Assembly: GCA_023386395.1 (NCBI GenBank)
Contig: JAEWJV010000651.1
Span: 1-5,782, forward strand
Origin: Bacteroidota bacterium
GTDB taxonomy: Bacteria > Bacteroidota > Bacteroidia > Chitinophagales > Chitinophagaceae
Reading direction: 5' to 3'
Length of the DNA stretch: 5,782 nt
Both the position numbers and the translations under genes were made by a program. The notes below the pieces were generated by a model. The model was not told the origin of the DNA. It did not search any database and worked only from the letters and a program-made list of their open reading frames with translations. Shown here in pieces: positions 1 through 5,782 of this stretch. How positions within the stretch are numbered: the stretch's first letter is position 1; each line of letters begins with the position of its first letter.

Positions 1-161
1 ACATAATGGTGAATAGCCTTTGGATAATAACCTATATCTGTAATATATATACCTTTTGTCAGAGGGTCCTTTATTAGAAAATCAGAAACAATTTTTCTTG
101 GCAGCACAATCATTTGCTGGCCCTTGAACCCATGTTTTATTCTTTCGTTTTTAGTTTTCAT
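1..161 (-). CDS. AraC-family transcriptional regulator, N-terminal fragment (cut by window edge)
   Basis: Read on the minus strand, an ATG at 161-159 opens 53 codons that continue past the left edge. An in-frame TGA (173-171) lies three codons upstream, so this ATG is the earliest possible start. The peptide begins MKTKNERIKHGFKGQQ and contains IVLPRKI (residues 18-24) and the block IYITDIGYYPKA (38-49). I recognise this GF-G-Q..IVLP...YITDIGYYPKA pattern as the start of the AraC regulators of Bacteroidota that carry a cupin-type effector-binding domain. The rest of the cupin and the C-terminal helix-turn-helix would lie outside the window; such proteins are usually about 280-300 residues. 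The gene diverges from the DUF5107-GH36 operon with 149 bp between the starts, the usual place for a local activator of sugar-use genes. The family call rests on remembered motif similarity, and the inducer cannot be inferred. Confidence 0.85.
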   Translation of the reverse strand, partial: MKTKNERIKHGFKGQQMIVLPRKIVSDFLIKDPLTKGIYITDIGYYPKAIHHY

Positions 162-310
162 ATTGTTGAATCATAAAAAAAGCAACCGTTAAATAATCCA
201 TCATTATCATAAAATTCACTATTTTTTTTATATTAATAACATCGAATTTCGGCCTATATCAATGCCTCGTAATTGCTGCCATTAACAATAACGGTTAAAC
301 CTTAAAATAA
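162..310. promoter_or_regulatory. Divergent AT-rich intergenic region between the regulator and the operon
   Basis: This 149-bp gap must hold the promoters for both the minus-strand AraC gene and the plus-strand operon, because each gene begins here and they point apart. It is strongly AT-rich, with a run of eight T at 222-229. I searched for the Bacteroidota promoter pattern (TAnnTTTG near -7 with TTG near -33) on both strands and found only weak partial matches, such as TATTTTTT at 220-227 without a convincing upstream partner. The promoter role therefore rests on gene layout and not on a recognised motif. There is no sizeable ORF and no RNA structure that I can support. Confidence 0.55.
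282..298. promoter_or_regulatory. Candidate operator: TTAAC-N7-GTTAA palindrome
   Basis: A 17-bp imperfect palindrome with arms TTAAC (282-286) and GTTAA (294-298) and a 7-bp spacer ends 12 bp before the upstream start of the DUF5107 gene. The related sequence AACCGTTAAA (184-193), near the start of the AraC gene, matches AACGGTTAAA (290-299) at nine of ten bases. Read as an inverted repeat, AACCGTTA (184-191) pairs exactly with TAACGGTT (289-296). A regulator-binding role is an inference: short AT-rich palindromes arise by chance, and AraC proteins more often bind direct repeats. Confidence 0.25.
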
Positions 311-3300
311 ATGTTTTTCTATATGAATGTAGAAGCCTGGGTTGAGAAGATTCTTATTCCTACGTATGAGGCGGGCATGCCTGAAAAGAACCCGATGTTT
401 TTAGAAAAGCGCGTATACCAGGGCAGCAGCGGTGTGGTTTACCCACATCCGGTTATCGAAAACATCAGCAATAAAAAGATCAATAAAGAATATGAAGCAG
501 TTTTTATAGAAAACAACTATTTAAAGATCATGATACTGCCTGAACTCGGCGGGCGTATTCAACGGGCCTATGATAAAGTGAAACAACGTGATTTTGTTTA
601 TTATAACCAGGTTATAAAGCCGGCATTGGTGGGGCTTGCAGGCCCGTGGATTTCCGGCGGCATTGAATTTAACTGGCCGCAACACCACAGGCCAAGCACA
701 TTCAGCGCTGTAGATTTCACTATTGAAGCATTTGAAGACGGCAGCAAAACAGTTTGGGTAAATGAAACGGAAATTATGTTTCGCACAAAAGGCATGGCTG
801 GCTTCACATTATATCCTGATAAAGCCTACCTGGAAATAAAAGGCAGGTTATTTAACGGCACTTCTTTACCCCAAACATTCTTATGGTGGGCTAACCCCGC
901 GGTGAAAGTAAATGACGATTATCAATCTGTTTTTCCACCGGATGTGTATGCGGTGTTCGATCACGGCAAACGCGATGTAAGCGATTTTCCCATCGCAACA
1001 GGCACTTATTATAAAGTGAATTATGCGCCAGGCACTGATATTTCAAAATACAAAAACATTCCTGTTCCCACATCTTATATGGCCATTCAATCGCAATACG
1101 ATTTTATGGGTTGTTATGAAAATGATACACAGGCCGGCATGCTGCATGTAGCCGATCATCATATATCGCCGGGCAAAAAACAATGGACATGGGGCAATGG
1201 TGATTTTGGTTATGCATGGGACAAACAATTAACCGATGAAGACGGGCCATACATTGAACTGATGACGGGCGTATTTACCGATAACCAGCCGGATTTTTCC
1301 TGGATGCAGCCCAATGAAATAAAAACATTCACGCAATACTTTATGCCATATCACAGCATTGGGTATGTAAAAAATGCGACAAAGAATGCAGCTATAAATG
1401 TTGAATGGAATGATAATGCATTAAACATACAGGTTTATGCAACTTCCGTGTATAACAATGCGTCAATAATTGTTTTGCATGATGAGCAAGAAGTAAAAAG
1501 ATTTCCCGCTGATCTGTCGCCTGCAGGTATTTTCAATGAAACGTTTATTGTAACAGCAAAAGATGATAAAACAACCTGGAAAATAAATGTATTGGATAAT
1601 GATGGAAATGAATTGGTTTCTTATCAGCCTTTGCCTTTAAATAAAAAAGAAATACCTGCGGCAGCTACTGCAGCAAAATTGCCGCAGGAAATTGACCAGG
1701 TTGAAGATTTATTTTTAAACGGTTTACACCTGGAACAATACAGGCATGCAACATTTAATCCAATGGATTATTATAATGAAGGATTAAAAAAAAGTCCCGG
1801 CGATGTACGTTGCAACAATGCGAAAGGGCTGCTGTTATTACGTCGCGGGCAGTTTGCAAAAGCCGCACCTTATTTTAAAACAGCTATAGCAACGCTTACC
1901 AAACGCAATCCTAATCCATATAATGGTGAGCCTTATTATAACCTTGGGTTAAGTCTTGTATTGCAGGAACAATATAACGAAGCTTACGATGCTTTTTCCA
2001 AAGCTACATGGAATGATGCCTGGCAGCATGCTGCATTTTTATGGCTGGCAAGGATTGCAGCACATCTACATAAAACCGGCGATGCATTACATTTTGCAGA
2101 AAAATCCCTGATAAAGAATTATCACAGTAATGCAACCAGGCATTTAAAAGCTGCTTTGCTGCGAAAGAAAAAATTATTGAAGGAATGCATTGCGCTGTGC
2201 GATGAAAGTATCAGAATTGATGCATTCAATTTTGGCTGCATTTATGAAAAATACCTCGCTGAAAAGTGCCAGGCTTCTGATGACGCAACCAGCCGACCTG
2301 ACGCTTCATTAAACAGCCTGTTTCAATTAATGCGCTATGCAGAAAATAATTTCCTGGAACTTGCTTTACAGTATGCACACGCCGGCATGTATGAAGATGC
2401 CATAACCTTGCTTTCATCGTATATCATTCACCGTTCAGAGCAAAAGAATACAACAGGAACAATAACACCGATGGTGCATTATTACCTTGGCTGGCTCCAT
2501 AAAAGAAATGGTAATACTGAAGAAGCATTAAAATATTTTGAAGAAACTTCTGCCAACAATACTTCTATCGTTTTTCCTAATAAAATTGAAGAAATAATCA
2601 TTCTGCAAACTGCCATTACAATGAACCCTTCAGATGCAAAAGCCAGTTATTATCTCGGCAATCTCTGGTATGACAAACGGCAGTATGACGAAGCGATTGA
2701 ATGCTGGGAAAGATGCATCCGGCTTGACAACAATTTTGCAACGCCATACCGTAACCTTGCTATTGCTTATTTCAATAAAAGAAACAACCCGCAAAAAGCG
2801 CTGCAATACCTGGAGAAAGCATTTGAATCAGATGATACAGATGCAAGGGTTTTAATGGAACTTGATCAGTTCTATAAAATTTTAAACAGGCCCTTTAAAG
2901 AAAGGCTGGACCTGCTTGAAAAATATATACAGCTTGTTGAGCAAAGAGATGATTTATACATCGAAAGAATTACTTTATACAACAATCTTCAGCATCATAC
3001 CAAAGCAAAAGAACTATTGGCCGAAAGGCAGTTTCATCCATGGGAAGGCGGCGAAGGAAAAGTAACGGGCCAGTATTTGATATGTCATACAGAGCTGGCA
3101 AAACAGGCGATATTAAATCAGCAGTATAATGATGCATTGATGCTATTAAATGCAGCAAGAAATTATCCTGATAATTTAGGCGAAGGAAAATTATATGGCG
3201 TGCAGGAAAACGACCTGGATTATTTAACGGCCTGTGCCTACGAAGGCCTGAATGAAAAAGAAAAAGCAACTGCATTCTTTAAAAAAGCAACCATTGGCAT

Positions 3301-3718
3301 AAGCGAACCTGTACAGGCAATTTATTATAATGATCCACAACCGGATAAGATATTTTACCAGGCTTTGGCATGGATAAAATTAGGTGATGATGCAAAAGCC
3401 CGGGCCATCTTCAACAGGTTTATACAATTTGCCGAAGACCATATAAACGATGAAATGCGCATTGATTATTTCGCAGTTTCCTTGCCTGATATGCTGGTTT
3501 TTGATATTGACCTGAACAAACGCAACAGGCAGCATTGTGATTATTTAAGCGGGCTGGGTAATATCGGTCTTGGTAATTATGAAAAAGGCAGGACCTTTCT
3601 TGAAAAGGTTTTGGGAAATGATATCAATCACCAGGGCGCGGCAATTTACCTGCGCATGATGCACTTTATACAACAAACGACAGCCATTCATCTAACCATA
3701 TTAAATAAAATATCATGA
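311..3718 (+). CDS. DUF5107 domain protein with C-terminal tetratricopeptide repeats, function unknown
   Basis: This 1135-residue protein has no signal peptide or membrane segment, so it is probably cytoplasmic. Residues about 10-355 match what I know of DUF5107, a beta-sandwich domain resembling aldose 1-epimerases. The visible motifs are LKIMILPELGGRI (71-83), WISGGIEFNWPQHHRP (113-128), FLWWANPAV (190-198), QWTWGNGDFGYAWD (291-304) and IELMTGVFTDNQPDFSW (315-331). A short beta-rich stretch follows (about 360-440). Tetratricopeptide-like helix pairs then fill about 495-1105, clearest at 539-572, 721-750, 775-808 and 809-842. The signature WEGGEGK (911-917) is echoed by NLGEGKL (955-961). 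The length looks complete for this architecture. The start is uncertain: ATG 311 has a strongly A/T-rich upstream region, but the in-frame ATG at 323 (MNVEAWVEKI) fits remembered relatives better. The stop overlaps the start of the GH36 gene. A role as a sugar mutarotase, epimerase or other glycoside-acting enzyme is plausible but unproven; the repeats imply protein partners or a substrate-holding scaffold. Confidence 0.9.
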   Translation: MFFYMNVEAWVEKILIPTYEAGMPEKNPMFLEKRVYQGSSGVVYPHPVIENISNKKINKEYEAVFIENNYLKIMILPELGGRIQRAYDKVKQRDFVYYNQVIKPALVGLAGPWISGGIEFNWPQHHRPSTFSAVDFTIEAFEDGSKTVWVNETEIMFRTKGMAGFTLYPDKAYLEIKGRLFNGTSLPQTFLWWANPAVKVNDDYQSVFPPDVYAVFDHGKRDVSDFPIATGTYYKVNYAPGTDISKYKNIPVPTSYMAIQSQYDFMGCYENDTQAGMLHVADHHISPGKKQWTWGNGDFGYAWDKQLTDEDGPYIELMTGVFTDNQPDFSWMQPNEIKTFTQYFMPYHSIGYVKNATKNAAINVEWNDNALNIQVYATSVYNNASIIVLHDEQEVKRFPADLSPAGIFNETFIVTAKDDKTTWKINVLDNDGNELVSYQPLPLNKKEIPAAATAAKLPQEIDQVEDLFLNGLHLEQYRHATFNPMDYYNEGLKKSPGDVRCNNAKGLLLLRRGQFAKAAPYFKTAIATLTKRNPNPYNGEPYYNLGLSLVLQEQYNEAYDAFSKATWNDAWQHAAFLWLARIAAHLHKTGDALHFAEKSLIKNYHSNATRHLKAALLRKKKLLKECIALCDESIRIDAFNFGCIYEKYLAEKCQASDDATSRPDASLNSLFQLMRYAENNFLELALQYAHAGMYEDAITLLSSYIIHRSEQKNTTGTITPMVHYYLGWLHKRNGNTEEALKYFEETSANNTSIVFPNKIEEIIILQTAITMNPSDAKASYYLGNLWYDKRQYDEAIECWERCIRLDNNFATPYRNLAIAYFNKRNNPQKALQYLEKAFESDDTDARVLMELDQFYKILNRPFKERLDLLEKYIQLVEQRDDLYIERITLYNNLQHHTKAKELLAERQFHPWEGGEGKVTGQYLICHTELAKQAILNQQYNDALMLLNAARNYPDNLGEGKLYGVQENDLDYLTACAYEGLNEKEKATAFFKKATIGISEPVQAIYYNDPQPDKIFYQALAWIKLGDDAKARAIFNRFIQFAEDHINDEMRIDYFAVSLPDMLVFDIDLNKRNRQHCDYLSGLGNIGLGNYEKGRTFLEKVLGNDINHQGAAIYLRMMHFIQQTTAIHLTILNKIS
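3715..3718 (+). promoter_or_regulatory. ATGA stop/start overlap between the DUF5107 and GH36 genes
   Basis: The four bases ATGA hold the GH36 start (3715-3717) and the DUF5107 stop TGA (3716-3718) in different frames. No Shine-Dalgarno motif precedes it; the upstream sequence is AT-rich (TTAAATAAAATATC). This is a typical termination-reinitiation junction and supports a two-gene operon. Confidence 0.85.
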
Positions 3719-3777
3719 AGTTATTTGCTGCCATTTGTGTGTGTGCTTTATGTATATGTTTTCAATATGTACATGCA
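3715..3777 (+). other. Signal peptide of the GH36 enzyme
   Basis: Residues 1-21 (MKLFAAICVC...QYVHA) have one Lys after Met, a hydrophobic core and a small residue at the likely cleavage point, giving V-H-A before Gly22. No lipobox is present: none of the four core cysteines (8, 10, 13, 15) has a small residue (Gly, Ala or Ser) just before it. Signal peptidase I cleavage and a soluble periplasmic enzyme therefore fit better than a lipoprotein. The cysteine-rich core is unusual. Confidence 0.8.
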
Positions 3778-5782
3778 GGTAATCAAAAAAAACCGGATGA
3801 CGATATTATTGTTGAAACGGATAATCCCAGGGGATGGATCATTCATACAAAATCATCAGTTTACCAGATAGTCGTAACAAACGATAACAAAGTACAGCAG
3901 GTATATTACGGGCCGGATGAGCAATCTTCTTTTAAGCGAAAAAATTCACAGTGGGTTAATAATATGGATGAGATACCGGTAAGGGGCGCTTTTGCCAACA
4001 AAACGCCCCTGCTGGAAGCAGTATTCTCAGATGGTGTGAGAGACTGCGAATTAATTTTTGAAGATGCTGCCATCATACCTGTTGATGGCAGGCAAACCTT
4101 GAGATTATTGCAGAAAGATGTTTATTATCCTTTGGAAGTAACTTCCTATATACGCGTGTTGCCTGAATTTGATATTATAGAAAAATGGATTGAAGTAAAA
4201 AACACGGGAAAAAGATCTGATATCAATATTGAAAACCTGCAGTCTGCTTCCATAAGCCTGCCGGTTAATCAATATATACTTACACACATGGCAGGTGACT
4301 GGGGACATGAATTTCAATTACAAAACACTGCATTAACTGCCGGCACAAAAACACTGCAGGCAAGAGATTTTAAATCATTCGCTAACCCTGACTGGTTTAT
4401 GGTGAGGCCTGAGCGTGAACAGCAAGATACAACCGGAGAAGCCTGGTTTGGAACATTGCAGTACAGCGGTAACTGGCGCATGGATTTTGACATGGCTTTT
4501 AATAACAGGTTACAGATAACCGGCGGCATTAATTTCTGGGACACCAAATGGAACCTTAAGCCGGGCACAGTATTTACTACGCCTAAGTTTATACTGGGTT
4601 ATACGCAATCCGGCGCCGAAGGAGCTTCGCAAAACTTAAGAAATTATATCAGCCAGACTATCTTACCTAAGCAGTGGAGAAATAAGCCACGACCGGTGTT
4701 ATATAACAGCTGGTATGCTACTACTTTTAATGTAAACGAAGAACAGCAGCTTGCACTTGCAAAAGCTGCCAAAGATATAGGTGTTGAATTGTTTGTGATT
4801 GATGACGGCTGGTTTAAAGGGCGCATTAACGATAAAGCAGGATTGGGAGACTGGACTGTGGACAGGGAAAAGTTTCCAAACGGTTTGCAACCGATGATTA
4901 AAAAAATAAATGATATGGGAATGGATTTCGGTATTTGGATAGAACCGGAAATGGTGAATCCAAACAGCGATCTTTACCGGGCACATCCTGATTGGGCTTT
5001 CTCTTTTCCACATCGCACATCGCATGAAATGCGCAACCAGCTTATGTTAAACTTAGCGAGGGAAGATGTGTATCAATACCTGTTAAAATCTTTTACTGCC
5101 TTACTAAGTGAAAACAATATCAAATTTATTAAGTGGGATCATAACCGCACGCTAACAGAACCGGGCTGGACAGATGCGCCAAAAGAAATGCAACGGGAAG
5201 TGCGCATAAGGTATATAGATAATTTATACAGGCTGATAGATACGCTGCGCAACCGTTTTCCTGAGGTGCAGTTTGAGGATTGCTCAAGCGGCGGCGGACG
5301 TGTTGATCCCGGTATGTTATTCCGCATGGACCAGGCCTGGGCAAGTGATAACACAGATCCTGTTGACCGCTTATTTATACAGTATGGTTTTCTAAGCGCT
5401 TTCCCTGCAAACACAATGGTGTCCTGGGTTACAGACGAAGACTGGCATAAACAAAATCCATCGCTCGGTTACAGGTTTGACGTTTCCATGGCCGGTGTTT
5501 TAGGTGTTGGTACTGATATTACAAAATGGAATGATGAAGAAAAGAAAATTGCCAGGGAAAAGATTACACACTATAAAGAAATCCGTTCACTGGTTCAGTT
5601 TGGAGCCTTATATCGTTTAAAATCTCCTTTTAAAGAAAATAAAACCTCACTGGAATACGTATCAGCTGATCATTCTTCGGTAGTGGTATTTTGTTATAAC
5701 ATGGCAGAATACCTGGATGGAAGTATGACGGAAACGAGCGATGACCAATCCTTAAAATTAAGGGGCCTGAATGCAGAAGCAT
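3715..5782 (+). CDS. Secreted alpha-galactosidase, glycoside hydrolase family 36 (C-terminus cut by window edge)
   Basis: The enzyme should hydrolyse terminal alpha-1,6-linked galactose from substrates such as melibiose, raffinose-type sugars or galactomannan side chains, with retention of configuration. The 689 codons present are open to the right edge. An N-terminal beta-supersandwich (about 35-285) precedes the TIM-barrel melibiase domain (about 290-640), and a C-terminal beta domain begins near 650. GH36 hallmarks are DDGWF (363-367), GDW (378-380), WIEPEMVNPNSDLY (408-421), KWDHNR (473-478; nucleophile Asp475), CSSGGGR (522-528, substrate loop) and SDNTDP (544-549; acid/base Asp545). Family members are usually about 700-740 residues, so only some tens of residues are missing. 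The start ATG at 3715 overlaps the preceding TGA, implying co-transcription and coupled translation. The residue after the nucleophile is His, where Met is common. Family membership is very secure. The exact substrate is not, since some GH36 members act on alpha-N-acetylgalactosaminides. Confidence 0.95.
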   Translation, partial: MKLFAAICVCALCICFQYVHAGNQKKPDDDIIVETDNPRGWIIHTKSSVYQIVVTNDNKVQQVYYGPDEQSSFKRKNSQWVNNMDEIPVRGAFANKTPLLEAVFSDGVRDCELIFEDAAIIPVDGRQTLRLLQKDVYYPLEVTSYIRVLPEFDIIEKWIEVKNTGKRSDINIENLQSASISLPVNQYILTHMAGDWGHEFQLQNTALTAGTKTLQARDFKSFANPDWFMVRPEREQQDTTGEAWFGTLQYSGNWRMDFDMAFNNRLQITGGINFWDTKWNLKPGTVFTTPKFILGYTQSGAEGASQNLRNYISQTILPKQWRNKPRPVLYNSWYATTFNVNEEQQLALAKAAKDIGVELFVIDDGWFKGRINDKAGLGDWTVDREKFPNGLQPMIKKINDMGMDFGIWIEPEMVNPNSDLYRAHPDWAFSFPHRTSHEMRNQLMLNLAREDVYQYLLKSFTALLSENNIKFIKWDHNRTLTEPGWTDAPKEMQREVRIRYIDNLYRLIDTLRNRFPEVQFEDCSSGGGRVDPGMLFRMDQAWASDNTDPVDRLFIQYGFLSAFPANTMVSWVTDEDWHKQNPSLGYRFDVSMAGVLGVGTDITKWNDEEKKIAREKITHYKEIRSLVQFGALYRLKSPFKENKTSLEYVSADHSSVVVFCYNMAEYLDGSMTETSDDQSLKLRGLNAEA

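Noticed and set aside
222..229. T8 tract in the intergenic region, as a possible terminator
   Set aside because: No GC-rich hairpin precedes it, and both flanking genes start here and do not end here.
2970..3275. 101-codon open frame on the minus strand
   Set aside because: It lies wholly inside the strongly supported DUF5107-TPR gene, and its translation shows no recognisable domain. It is a shadow frame.
3715..3777. Lipoprotein signal for the GH36 enzyme, suggested by its four cysteines
   Set aside because: None of the cysteines has a proper lipobox with a small residue before it. A normal signal peptidase I site at V-H-A fits better.
3785..3792. Run of eight A just after the signal peptide of the GH36 gene, as a possible slippage or phase-variation tract
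   Set aside because: The frame is intact, a similar A8 run occurs at about 1786-1793 in the DUF5107 gene, and such runs are common in Lys codons of AT-leaning genomes.
4699..5025. 108-codon open frame on the minus strand
   Set aside because: It is antisense to the GH36 catalytic domain, whose motifs run unbroken through this stretch. There is no independent coding evidence.

Overview
The window looks like chromosomal DNA from a member of the Bacteroidota, most likely of the Chitinophagaceae/Sphingobacteriia type. The reasons are an AT-leaning composition with AT-rich sequence and no Shine-Dalgarno motif before the start codons, a Bacteroidota-style AraC regulator, and a large DUF5107-TPR protein next to a secreted family GH36 enzyme. 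The genus cannot be fixed from this sequence.

Layout. Positions 1-161 (minus strand) hold the first 53 codons of an AraC-family transcriptional regulator that runs off the left edge. Positions 162-310 are an AT-rich divergent intergenic region with a candidate palindromic operator. Positions 311-3718 (plus strand) encode a 1135-residue cytoplasmic protein with an N-terminal DUF5107 domain (mutarotase-like beta-sandwich) and a long tetratricopeptide solenoid. From 3715 to the right edge (plus strand) runs a secreted GH36 alpha-galactosidase, nearly complete at 689 codons. Its ATG overlaps the stop codon of the preceding gene in an ATGA junction. No RNA gene, mobile element, CRISPR array or terminator was seen.

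How the genes may work together. The AraC-like sensor, divergent from the operon, probably controls a small galactoside-use locus. The GH36 enzyme would release galactose from alpha-galactosides in the periplasm. The DUF5107-TPR protein has no signal peptide and would act inside the cell, possibly on the imported sugar or on a glycoside. Its biochemical role is unknown to me. It is the part of the window most likely to hide undescribed biology: a full-length conserved protein with motifs resembling a sugar-binding site, translationally coupled to a glycosidase.
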